A stretch of DNA of 64,000 bases. Source: Limnanthes douglasii subsp. nivea. Its lineage: Eukaryota > Streptophyta > Magnoliopsida > Brassicales > Limnanthaceae. The stretch covers positions 155,033,187-155,097,186 of the forward strand of contig JAUPFV010000001.1 of the NCBI GenBank assembly GCA_036936605.1, written 5' to 3'. The first letter of the stretch is position 1. Each line of letters begins with the position of its first letter. Positions 44,926 through 56,845 of the stretch are shown piece after piece. The notes under the pieces were generated by a model. It was not told where the DNA came from. It worked only from the letters and a program-made list of their open reading frames with translations, and made no database searches. The position numbers were made by a program, and so were the translations under genes.

Positions 44926-47900
44926 CTATCCACGATCGATATATCTGATTCCTAGGCTTTCCAGAGTTGTTATAGCCAATAACAGAATCAGGGCATTGAA
45001 TCCTTCAAAGGTGTGGTCATGGCGAACAGAGATGATCCATTTGGCAATGCAGTCGGTAGCGAGATTCTGATTTCTTGAGATGTGACGGAGAGTCATACTA
45101 GGCTGGATTAGGCTTCGACAGACAGGGAACATTGGTTTATGAAGAGGGGCAACAGATCCAGATGAAAGAATGTTAATTATGATCAAGCAATTAGACTTTA
45201 TATCAACATTCTGTCAATTGTTTCTCTTGCAAATGATGAGACCCTCAATGAGGGCTCTGCATTCGGCCTAAAGAGGGTTCATCTTTCCAAAGAGACAACC
45301 AGAGCCAAAGACCATGTCACCGTTTTCGTTCCTGACGATGATGCCTCCGCTGGAATCTCCAGTAGAACTTCAAGCAACATCAATGTTAATTTTGAATCTG
45401 CCAGGGCTTGGAGCTATCCATCTCAGGTATGCAGGTTTTCTTTTCCTACTGTTGATATTTTTGTATCCCAGCACAGCACCTGCGTCCATAACGTTAGACC
45501 AGCGTTTAGTGTTCATTTTGTTAGCAGAGTCAATTCGCATAATGGTTCTGATAATACGGTCAATAACACTGTTAAAATTATCATGAGTGTTATTAAACTT
45601 GCAGAAGTTTCTATTATACCATATTGTCCAACAGATTATCTGTGGGACAAGGTGGGTAACATGAAACTTGTTGTTAGCAGACCATAACCAGCAATGCAAC
45701 ACATAGTTGAGAGTCATAAAACGCATTATGGGTATCTTGAACAAGAAACCAAAATAATTCCAAATGGGCCAGGAAAATTTACAGCTGACGAATAAATGGT
45801 TTTTCTCTTCACAACTGCAACAAAACTGACACTTGGAGACAATATTAATATGCCTTTTGGAAAGAATATTATCAATTGGGGCATAGTTTTTTACCAGCTT
45901 CCAACATAAACAACATTTTTTAGGGATAAAATGATTCCAATATTTTTTTTAAAAACAAAGACTTGCTGTGTTTCTTTCTTAAACTATCCCAAGTTAAATT
46001 TGTACTTAAATTGATATCATTTGAAAGTTTCCACACAATTCTGTCTTTCTGGTGAGGATTGAGTTTAAAGCAGTTAATCTTCTTAACTCTTTCCTGAGCC
46101 AGAAAGTTAGAAAGAGTGTGGTTGTCCCAACCATTATCTTTCCAAAAGGATTTGACACTAACTGGAAGAAACCAGCTATTAGAGCTATAGTCCTTGATGA
46201 GAGGGGGCAAGTCATGCCACTCATCATACCAGAAATCAATAAAACCCTCACAATAAGCCATTTCACATTGTTTTCAACTTGGCCTTTGATAGAATACAGC
46301 CTCATCCAAACAATGGAGACGATATTTTTAAAATTAGCATTAATAGGGTGAGAGTCAGGGTTGTAAGTAAGGTGCATTATCTTAGCCCAAAGACAAGTGT
46401 TTTTCCTAAAAATGTACCAGAGATTTTGAGAGAAAGTGTTTTGAATATCAATCAGTCTTTTAATATTCAATCCACGTTCTTCAAAAGGCTTGCAAAGCTG
46501 GCTCCAAGAGGTCCAATGAATAGATTTTTCATTAAAGTTGGACCTCCAAAGAAATTTATCAAAACAAAGCTCAATTTTGTTAATGATAGAATTAGGAATG
46601 ACACTATTATGCATCCAATAGTAAACAATGGGATGCAAAAAATTGTTGATAAGATACAATATGCCCCCAAATGATAGATGTCTCATATCCCAATCATAAA
46701 TTTTGTTATGAATCTTTTCAAGTAAAGGTAAATAATTCTTTCCCTTATTGTTTGCAGCAATTGTGATGCCAAGATAGGTGAAACGAGCAGTGTCAACGTT
46801 GAAGCCAGTAGCCAACTTCAGCCTGGTTGTGCAAGTTTGGGGAGCTTTCACAGAGGTAATGATTTTTGTTTTTTGCTTGTTGATAACTTGCCCATACACT
46901 AAATGGTAGTAATCCAGCAGGCTTCTCAGCTTTTCAATGGTGGAGGGAGTGCTGTTGGTGAAGATGATAATATCATCTGCAAACGCCAGGCTAGATAAGG
47001 TATAACCTGATTTCAAATGGAATTTCATGTTGTTATTTTCCTTAAAAAGATTAGACAGGCCTATAATAAGAGCTTCCTCAGCAAGAATGAATAGACTTGG
47101 AGACAGTGGGTCTCCTTGTCTTAATCCATTCTTCTAAGGAAAGTAATCTACACTAGAACCATTGATTAGGATAGAAATCATAACATTAGAAATCATGTCT
47201 TTAATAAAAAGAATTAGGTTTTTAGAAAAGCCAAAACACTTTAAGATTTTAAGAACAAAGGCATGAGACATTTTTTCAAATGCCTTTGATATATCAAGTT
47301 GCACCATAATATTTCCTTTGTTGGGTTTTCTATTAATACTATGAATCATTTCTTTAGCTAATAGAATGTTTTCATGAAATAGCCTATGCTTAACAAATGC
47401 ACCCTGACAATTAGAAATGATATTAGGTAAGAGAACAACAATTCTATTATTAACTAAGCTAGATATCAGTCTATTGGAAATGGTGCAAAGGCTGATAGGC
47501 CTATAGTTACTCCAATTCACAGGATTAAGGCCTTTGGGAATAAGGCAAATCCCAGTAGAAAACCCCTCTTTAGGAATGTTATTGCCCTTAAGATATGCAT
47601 TAAGAGAATTGCAGAGATCTAAGTTGATAATCTCCCAACAAGCTTTAAGAAAGAAAGGGTTGGAACCATCAGTGCCTGCAGCACTATCATTCTTCATAGT
47701 GTTGATAATAGACCACACATCCTCTTTATTTGTAGGCTTTAGGATAGAATTGTAATCCACATGAGTGATGAGATTAGGAATATTATCAAAAAAAGCATCA
47801 TGCATTAATGCAACTATATGGATCATTAGTTAAAACCTTTTTAAAATAAGATTCAGCAGACTTAGCTATTTCATTATGACTCTGAATCCAAACACCATTT

Positions 47901-49025
47901 TCCTTTATCCCATTGATAGAATTCTTCTTTCTCTTCTTTGAAACGTAATTATGATACAGCTTAGTGTTTCCATCGCTCTCATTCAACCAAGTGTTAAAAC
48001 ATTTTTGCCTCCAGTAGCTTTCTTCATTCCTAAGTGCCTGCATAAGATGACTGTTAGCTTCAGATAAGGTGGCCTTAGAGATGCTTTTGTTGTCTCTTTG
48101 ATGAATAGCCTACTTTTATTTGACATCCTCAGTAGCCTCTTTCACTTTATTAAAAATATTGCCAAAATGTTTAATATTCCATTCTTTAATAAAACTTTTT
48201 CAGTCTCTTAAGTTTGAACCAGAAAACATAGTTGGCATTACCCTTGCAATAAGAGTTCCAGTTCAACTTAACTACATTCAAGAAATCAGGATCATTAGAC
48301 CAAGCATTTATAAATTTGAAATTACATTTTTTATATAGTGAAATGCTATTGTTACTATTGGCTATAGTAATGAGCAATGGAGCATGGTCAAAGCAGGTAT
48401 CGACCATGTGAAAAACCTTGATACAATTCATAGTAGGAATCATGTTCATATTAATTAGAGCTCTGTCTAATCTTTTCCAGCACTTGTTGTTACTCCAGGT
48501 ATATCTGGAACCAATGTAACCAATGCCCTCAAGGCTACAGAGCCTAATGGCTTCATTAAAATCATCAGTACCATCATCATCAAAGATGGAGCAGCCAAGC
48601 TGATCATCAGCACAAGTGATTGCATTGAAGTCACCAGAACCATCCAAAGCTTAGTATCACTAGTCATATACACCATCTGACTCCAGATATCTTTGCAAAG
48701 AGCTATATGATTCTTGGCGTAAACAGAGGTAAGATTAAAAGTAAAGTTAACGTGCATGATTTCCATATGGAGAAAATGGTCATGATCAGTATCAGCAGTG
48801 ATGTTAATGTCCTTAGACCAGAAAATCCACCACTTGTTAGAGCAGTTAGACACAAAGTTGCAAAGACCAATTCTCTTAGCAATATTCTCAATCTTGTCAA
48901 TTCTAGCCATATGTTCCCTAGATAGCAATCACCTTAACCCTGTCATTGAGAATCATTGATTTAAGCCTTGACAAGGTTGGGTTGTTGTTTACACCTCGAG
49001 CATTCAAACTAATGACCTTTATCAT
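44926..49025 (-). pseudogene. LINE B ORF2 (endonuclease, RT, RNase H)
   Basis: ORF2 starts at ATG 49025 (MIKVISLNARGVNNNP). The endonuclease is broken where the catalytic AIQEP should be: it reads AI-stop followed by a one-base insertion. GDFNAI and CFDHAPLL remain. RT is complete in domain order: SAAGTDGSNPFFLKACW, NYRPISLCTISNRLISSLVN, QGAFVKHRLFHENILLAKEM, VQLDISKAFEKM, and SLAFADDIIIF near 46970. The zf-RVT and RNase H regions follow (FKINIDVA), and the ORF ends ...LESLGIRYIDRG at 44926. At least five frame changes or stops occur. Confidence 0.88.
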
Positions 49026-49059
49026 TATCACATAAATATTTGGTATAGTTTTTCTCTCT

Positions 49060-50309
49060 TTTAAGAAGAGAGTTGATAGACAATCTCTTAACGTTTTTAC
49101 TTCTCTAAGCAGACTTGATCTTGTTACTGATTACGGTGTTGAAATCAAGTTCAGGGGGGTGGCACTAGGAGACACATTGCAGCTGCTTATATTGTCACAA
49201 TGAGGAGAAGGGGAAGATTCAATAATCTGATTATCAAAATTATTTTGGCAATCTTGATCCAGGCGATGAAGGGCACCAATTATTTTTGGCTCATTTCTTG
49301 AAGAACATTCTTACTTTTCAAGACTTAATGCAAGATTAGCAGAAGCAGTAGGTTCCATAGCATTATATTTGGCTGTAATAACAGACTTGAGCTTTCTTCT
49401 ATACATTTTACTAAAAGTTTGTAACTGAGTTACTTAAGGTATTTATAAATTAGTAGAACTCCCATATAGAGAATCAATTTGTATAATATCATCAGATTGT
49501 TTAGCTGTTTCTTTACTTTTATCTCTTTCTTTATCTCTCGATTCCACCTTTCGACAATCATCAGCATTGTGACCAAGATGATAGCAGCTATAGCAGTAGT
49601 CCGGCGCATTTCTATAACTAACTCCAACCCAACATCCATCATTTTCACCGAAACCCACCCACAATCTTCTTTTCATATTCTTGGATACATCAATCTCAAC
49701 TTGAGCACAGCAAGGATTGTTATTAGCTTTGTAATTATCAGGGACAATAGTTTTATAGACGGCGCCAAGAGAAGAAGCAAGATCTCTAATCATCGAGACG
49801 TTATACAAATACTCTGGGAGTCTTCCAAATCTAACCCACAACAAGACAATTGGGTTTTCATAACTTTTATTGAACTCATGGCACCATTTTAACAGTCGCA
49901 TAGTTTTTCCGTCGACGCTCCAAATGTGTGTAGATCAAAGAGTGCCGACATCGTCTTTAACGCAAAACTCAATAAGAACATGTCGAGAATCAATTGTAAT
50001 GAAGTTATACGATCCTATAAATTTAAAGGATTCAAGAAAAGCATAAAGAGAAGCTCTTTTCAGAATTCCCAAGCTGAATTTTCCGATCAAGGTTGTTCTC
50101 GACTGTTGCAGGAGTAATTCTTTGGTTTCTTTTGAGTAACGAATGGAGTTATGATCATCAGATTTTTTAATGAACTCAGGGTAAGTTTCTTGTTGGGAAC
50201 TTAGTTTCAAGATATCAACAAATGATTTCTTGAAGCTGTTTTGGTTTTTTATCTCAGTGTTATGCAGAAGAGCATAATACTCTTTAATGTTTGTAGCATC
50301 ATAAGCCAT
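49060..50309 (-). pseudogene. LINE B ORF1 (gag-like, DUF4283 and CCHC knuckle)
   Basis: From ATG 50309 (MAYDATNIKEYYALLH) the frame encodes a DUF4283-type domain (SRTTLIGKFSLGILKR, FIGSYNFITIDSRHVLIEF, PIVLLWVRFGRLPEYLY) and a CCHC knuckle, CYSCYHLGHNADDC, near 49590. One in-frame TGA occurs near 49933 (GTL-stop-STHIW), and more stops follow after the knuckle. The order and motifs match LINE A ORF1. Confidence 0.85.
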
Positions 50310-50580
50310 AGAAGCAGAGCAATCTAAAACCAGAGACAATGGCAACTATCGTCGGATAAATAACAAGAATCGCCGAAGAACCAGAGAAAAAGAAGTTTCC
50401 AGAGGGCAATCAGAGGGAGGAGGAGCACAAGGAAGCGTCCCAGAATTTAATCAGAGGAGTGCTTTCCCTGAAATCGATGGCTAAAGGCACCGGAGAGCGC
50501 CAGAATCTCGGAGCTTTTTCCTATTTTGTCTAACTATTTACTACCCTAAAACAAACATTCCTCAACCCAAATCCACAAAA

Positions 50581-51243
50581 TCGATTCTGTTTTTAAAAAC
50601 ATGGTTTTGGCATGATTTTAGGCTTTGTTTTCATAAATTAATGTTGTATAGTTGTTTATTACATGCGGATCCGTCGATTTGGCTTCAATTTTGTTGGAAA
50701 TGGTGGTATTTAGATAGATTTAGGGTTTGGCTGTGTGCAGGTGTTCGTTGCCCACGATCGTGCTACCATATTGTTCTTGGTCGCACGAACGTGCGATCAG
50801 GATGGGTACATGTCGGATGCGACAAAGCCTATTTTAATTAAAGAAATTTAAAAAAACTGGATAATAAATACAGATAAAAAAATGGAAACAAATAATTCTA
50901 ATTAATTACCTTAAAAGAGTTTAAAGACTAAAAACTGGTAAGAGTGAATATTGATAATAAATAACCAATAAGAGTTTAAAAAAATTAATTAAAATGGGCT
51001 TGTCGCATGCGATAGGTACCCATCATGGTCGCACGATGATGCGACCAAAACAAATCTAGTAGCATGATCGCGTGTGATGAACACCTGCACACAGCCAAAC
51101 CCTAGATCTATCTAAACACCATCATTTCCAACAAAATCAAAGCCAAATCGACGGCTCTGCATGTAACAAACAACTCTACAACACTAATCTATGAAAATGA
51201 AGCCTAAATTCATGCCAAAATCATACTTTTAAAAACATAATCG
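50581..51243. mobile_element. Foldback-type inverted repeat (about 260-bp arms)
   Basis: The left arm 50581-50841 is repeated in inverse at 50985-51243 with high similarity, for example GGGTTTGGCTGTGTGCAGG in both; the spacer is about 143 bp. Weaker similarity continues outward to about 51570 on the right and, across LINE B, to about 44445 on the left (TTTGATAGATC occurs on both sides). The arms contain CGCACGAACGTGCG-like palindromic words. It looks like a foldback or MITE-like DNA element with no coding capacity. Confidence 0.75.
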
Positions 51244-51570
51244 AAAAACCTAAATTTGCGCCACTTAAACACAGCAAAATTTTGAAAAATTTTATAGTGG
51301 AAGGCTTGTATGGTTTATCTTAATATTGTTTTGGCTTCAGATTTTTCAATAACTACGCTTTGATTTTCGATGGAATTTTTGTGCTTGAGAGGTTTTGTGA
51401 GAGATTGAGAGAAAAAGAGGAAAAATGGTAAAAGAATTATAAAATACTTTTATACCTAAGTTTTTCTATGAGGGGCAAAATTGTCCAAAATTTAGTGAGT
51501 GATCTATCAAACAGGTGTAGGATCCAACCGTGTAAGATCCATAAAAATGTGTAATTTTTTTAGCCTGACC

Positions 51571-52279
51571 CTTTTTTGTATTCTATTGAAAGAAAATTAT
51601 TGGCATTGTTTCAAAATTGTAAGAATTAAGCTCTACTATAATCGACCAACATTTTTTTTATCTGTATACTAAATTGAAGTCTTAAAAATAATCTCAATTT
51701 TTTAATTGAATTTTTTCTTCAAATTTTCCTAAGAGTATCGATAAAGTTGAAACAAAAAATGAGATAATCTATTGTTATTGTTTGAAGTATAACTAGATTT
51801 GAATTGATATATCCATGATTTTTTCCTGAAAATTTTAATCGTGCATTACGATGGGGTTGTGGTCCATCAACATTCTAGCGACAACCAAAAGCTTAAAAAT
51901 TTTAAGTTTTGAAGTCGTTGTCTGTGCAGCTTTTCTACGGTGGTGTACTATAACAACACTGCTAGCGACTTTAATTTAGGATATAATATTTGTAATATTT
52001 TAGTCGTGGCGGTGCGAAGTCTTCCCCATTGGCAGTGTACTTTTTTTACGCTCTCGGTAACTTCAGTTATAATAGAATTCTGGTTAGGGGCTTTTTGTCG
52101 TCAGTAGTGTAAATTACACGACATGTGCGCTATTTATACGTTGCCGACGGGGTTCCACGCTGGCGGTGTGTAACTTTTACACAAGAAACGGGGAATTCCA
52201 CCATCAGTATAAGCATGTACACGCCGACGGCGCTGTATTTATATGCTGCCGGTGTGGTTTCACCTTGAAAGTGGGGAAA
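51571..52279. other. Left terminal region of a MULE remnant (motif-rich)
   Basis: From about 51850 the sequence carries repeated words such as TATTTATACGTTGCCGA, GGCGGTGTGTAACTTTTACAC and CGCCGACGGCG, with short imperfect palindromes. Similar words occur at 55960-56480 on the other side of the transposase remnant. I read both as subterminal repeats of one element. Confidence 0.5.
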
Positions 52280-54600
52280 ACTTCTAACCTATTATTCGAA
52301 TGTGATAGATCTGGCATGTACACAAAATTCATTGGACTGAAGGATACAAAGAGAAAGTCTACTGGTACCAAGAAATGATGAAAGATGACAAAATGGTCAT
52401 TAAAGATTGCGTAAGGGTTCACAATCAGAAGACACGAAATACAATGAATGTCATTCTTATTTGGGACGATGGTAAAAAAGAGAGTTAGAATTTGTAATTA
52501 GTACTACCAACATGGGATCCACTCCTTGGGTAATTTTGGGCGCAGTGAAAAAGATGAACCCTAAGAATTAGTCTTAGATACGCACTACATACAATGCTCA
52601 ACTAAAACAATGCAAGGTCAAGAAAGGTGATCACTCGTAAATGAAATATTTGTTAGATGAACTGAAACGGTTAGACTACGTCGAAATGGCATAGACTACG
52701 TGCAGACGGGAGTGGTATCATAACTAACATTTTCTTCGCACACCCGATTAGTTTAGATTTGCTACGGATGTTTCCACATGTGCTAATAATGAATAACACC
52801 AACAAGAAAACCAAATATTAGATACTGTTGTATGAGGTAGTTTGAGCCAGTTGTATCGGTAAGTGTTTCTACATCAAATTTACGTTTATGTGTAAGGATA
52901 AACTTGACAAGTACAATTATGTATTTGAATGCTTGCAATCATTGATGGTAACTTACTCCATCGAAAAAATGTCCATTATTTTAACGGATAGAGACTTAAC
53001 GTTGGTTAAAGTGGCTGATCAAGTGTTCCTCAAAGCAACCCACTTGTTATATCGACAACACAGTAACACAAATGTCCTAGCTAAAAAAAACATCAGCGAT
53101 CAAAAAAGTCTCTGATGCATTTTTGAAGGTTTGAAATAACATGATGTTGTCGGATACGAAACTCTCGTTCAATAACTATCGGGCTTAAATTCTCTGTGAC
53201 TTCAAATATTTTGCGAAAGCAATCAAATACAACCAAAGTTGGGTAGAGCCTTACGGTGACAAGTGTATCACGTGAAAAAATAATAAGTTCTTGCATTTGA
53301 GTAACCAAACCACCAACCGCATTGAAAGCGCTCATTCCACCCTTAAGCGAACCTTTGGTATGTGCAAAGATAACTTTGAGTCATTTTGGTTGAAGCTTCA
53401 TACTTTTATTGATTTGCAACATGGAATAATTAGAGGCTCGTTCGATAAGAGTCAAGTTTTATCCTACATAAATTTTTGCACAACGTATACGAAGACTTAA
53501 GAGGTAACGTCTCTCACAAAGTTTTAGAATTGTATTCTATGGAGGTAGAATATCCCAAAAATATGGTAGTTAATGACAGTTCAATTTGCTAGTGTCATAT
53601 ATGACTATGCACGATATACTTTGTCCGCACGATATCTTCAATTTTGTAAGTAAAGGCATAGAGGTACCTTTACCTTCTTTCGATTAACATTTCAAGAGTT
53701 TAGATATAGTTTCCCGTACTAATCTAACGACGAAAGAGCTACTGAAAGAGAAATTTAATAAACTACTTAATGTTGTCATACAAAACAAAACTAAACACAC
53801 GTATAACATGTGTACAAGAAATGGTTTGGCATAGTCTATCCGGAATCATATTTCATTTTAGATCCTGCAGATAAACTAGAAACATGTGGTCGTCCATCTA
53901 TGAAATGTAAAATATATATTTGTGCATGGAAAATTGTCCACTAAACGAGACAAATCATATCACGAACATGTGCTAGATGCGGAGAAAGTGAGTGAACCAT
54001 CTATAAGCCAAATCTCATACTTCATTGGCTATTACGCAAGAGTACGAAACTTAGCTAATCAAACTACGTAACGGGAACAAAGTTTCTATACAATCAAGTG
54101 GTCATATTGCTCCTCCTGATGTATTCTTTTTCGAATGAAACCATTGGTTATAGCTCAAGCGGTATGATGCCTTCTAAGGTATAATAAGATTCTCATATCG
54201 ATGGTTACTTAAAATAATTCACTATCTCTTATAGACTTTCATAACTTTCATCAACAATGTTAAAGCATACGAGTATTACGAATATTGGTTGATTGTGTTT
54301 AGCTTGTACGAGCAACAAGGTGGATGAAATTCGATTAGGAATACCATATACCATGAGATTATAGAATTATTCGACCGATTACATAAGGATATATGGTAGT
54401 ATGAATGAGTTATTTAAGACTGTAAAATGTGTAAAATGCGACAATGGTACCAGTACGTTTTAGTATTGGATGACAATGTTTGAGATGAGAATCGCAATCG
54501 CATCAAAGTTTATATGCATCCTCAATTTTTAGTGCAGCCGGGGAGGAATGATGTTACTTACACTTATTTACCTTTACGAGGAGCCCCCATCTGATGTCAG
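52280..54600 (+). pseudogene. FAR1-like MULE transposase remnant with OTU-like tail
   Basis: Degraded but ordered motifs identify a Mutator-like transposase of the FAR1/OTU type. They are an N-terminal FAR1-like DNA-binding segment (FECDRSGMYTK...STGTKK, 52300-52375); MULE catalytic core (DLLRMFPHVLIMNNTNKKTKY near 52760, YNYVFECLQSL, IILTDRDLTLVKV and ATHLLYRQHSNTNVLAKKN, 52888-53080); the region after it (NRIESAHSTLKRTFG, FIDLQHGII at 53300-53450), and a SWIM-like zone (53500-53640). Further on, FINNVKAYEYYEY and TYLPLRGAPI (54240-54590) resemble the C-terminal OTU-type domain that some plant MULEs carry. The first catalytic Asp appears replaced (MNNT for MDCT/MDNT). Many stops occur. Confidence 0.72.
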
Positions 54601-55959
54601 AGAAGAAGTAAATTGGGTTGGGTTGGGTGAATGGGAACCGTTTTGTCAATGTAAGTGTTTAAAATTAACTAAAACATTCAGTTGTTGTGATAACAATTTT
54701 TGGATATGTACACTATAATTTTTTTCTTATGTAACTTACCATTATGGCTGACGGTTTGTGTAACAAGATATATCTTATTGTATAAAATTAGAGAAAGAAG
54801 ATGGCAAATCTTGGGCTTGGGAAATATCAGTTATTCCCCGTTGCAAAAAATATGTGAAAACTAAAAAAATCAGTTTTAAATGTCTCATCTTTATGTTTTC
54901 GTTTACTATACGTGTACTATTTTCAACCAAACTATTTATCATTGTAATTTATGCATTATTTTTCACGGATAAAACTTGAATGTTATGTATGGGTTTACTA
55001 GTTTTATAGATTTTATCGAATTCGGTCTCATTGAATTATGTGATATATATGTAATGTGGTAGTATATTTCAATATACTCACCAAGTAAAATTTAGGACAA
55101 TGCTTTAACATGAACTCATCGTGTGGGTTCATCCTGACATATCCCATGATGCATGTTAGTCTTGCGGCCGATAGGTGTCCAAAGCAAATTGGTTAAGAGG
55201 ATTATGTTATCCACAATTTACACATCTCCAATTTTGATAGGTTTCTTTGGATTACGCTATCCTTGCCTAAAAGCTTAATAAATAGATGCTTCATTCTAGT
55301 AAGCACTTAATCTTGAAACTCGTAGGCATAAGTAATGCCAATTAGAATGTGCATGAAGATGCACATCTGTTTAAAGTAGTTGATTTCATTAAATGCATGA
55401 TATTGGAAGAAACCCATGGTTTTATCGACGTAGTTTTATGCAAAATATATTCCATGCAAGGTAGGGAAACAACGTGTTCCGGTTGAATGATGCCTCGAGC
55501 ACACGGACCTGAATAAATTCCCGCCATGTTAGATAATTTGAAAATGGTTCTGAGTATACCCACTAAGTCACTCCTATATCAAATCGAACACGACACCCTC
55601 GATATTTTTAGTATGGCATTCCAAACCTTTATTACAAAAGATATGATGAGTCATGTGGTGCAAGAACTTTAAGATAAAACGGATGTGGAAGCCAATTTGT
55701 ATCAAATCCTCTTACTTAAACTCCGATAAAACTAGCAAAGATGAAGAATATCTGTTCGAAAAATGATTCGAGAATGGATGGAATTATGCGTCACCGTAAA
55801 TGCGCCTTTAATGTCGGAAAATCGAACTATCTATCTTTTTTCCTTGCTTGCGTTTGTATTTCGATTACATATTATGTAATATTGTATAATCTTCGTAACT
55901 ATGTCAACTAATTTATGTCTAATATTATTGTTTCAATTTTATCAATATCGTAATTTTCA
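54601..55959. other. Interior of the MULE, no recognisable gene
   Basis: I see no convincing frame. A 73-codon minus-strand frame at 55342-55563 has no motif I recognise. Confidence 0.5.
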
Positions 55960-56480
55960 TATATTATTGTTTTCATGTATGCACACATATATTGGCAGTG
56001 CATAATTTGCATACCGCGGTGGTGTACACGTGATATGCCGGTGTAGAACTAAAAATCAAATATAAATCACTACATTTAAAATAAGATCATAACAACATTA
56101 TGTGATTTTATGCTATTTATACGCCACCAGTGGAACTAGGTATGTTGTCGGTGCATAATTTTCACACCGGCAACAACTAAATAGCTAACCTCAGCATTAA
56201 AAACTCAAAACCACCTTTATTCATATACTTTTCTTATAGTTCTACAGGAGGTGCGGAATTTATAGTCTGTCAATGTTATTACTACGTCGCTAGGGTGTAA
56301 TTTTTGCACCGTGAACGTGACAATACACTGTGAATGGTACTACTATGCTGGTGGTGTTCATATTCTACACTATCGTTGATGTATAATTTATACATTGGCA
56401 GCTTCATAGCATGCCGGCAGTGCGTAGTTTATAGACCGGTAGCGAGAAATTCCAGCATTATACATGTTAACACCATCGGT
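55960..56480. repeat. Right terminal motif array of the MULE remnant
   Basis: Repeated variants of TATTTATACGCCACC, GGTGCATAATTTTCACACC and ATGCCGGYRGTG occur about six times, often as imperfect palindromes. Words shared with 51850-52260 suggest these are subterminal binding sites of the same transposon. I could not define exact terminal inverted repeats. Confidence 0.5.
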
Positions 56481-56845
56481 GCAGAACAAAAAATTTCAAA
56501 AAATAAATACAAACTACTCATCCAATTTAAACCAACATCTATTGATAATATTCGACAAAAAATAAACAAACTCCTATGAAAATTAAAAAAATATACATTT
56601 AACTAAGTTAAACAAAATTAAATTTGGTAAAACATCTTAATTGATTACATTTAATTGTTCAATACATCGTCCAACGCTAAACCAACATCATCAAAAAGTT
56701 ATATCTAAAAACAATAGCTACATCATGCATACAAGGTAAAAAATGAACAATATTAGGAGGATTCAGGGTTGCAATTGTACAAATTCGGTTTCTGAAGCTT
56801 AGACGTTCCTCGTGTCTATCATAAAAAAACAAAAAAAACCAATAC

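Larger units (their letters stand above)
44654..50530 (-). mobile_element. Full-length L1-like LINE, minus strand (LINE B)
   Basis: This 5,877-bp LINE belongs to the same family as LINE A and points the opposite way. It is flanked by an 11-bp perfect duplication, TAACTATTTAC at 44643-44653 and 50531-50541, and ends in an A/G-rich tail on the minus strand. The 5' UTR shares the block CAGGG(A)AAGCACTCCTCTGATTAA with LINE A. It carries ORF1 and ORF2 and has no internal deletions relative to the expected domain order. Stops and frameshifts make it inactive. Confidence 0.93.

Noticed and set aside
52888..53115. Independent host FAR1-type transcription factor gene
   Set aside because: The frames are full of stops and flanked by repeated motif arrays, so a dead MULE is more likely than a domesticated gene.
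55342..55563. 73-codon minus-strand frame
   Set aside because: No motif was recognised and there are no supporting splice or promoter signals.
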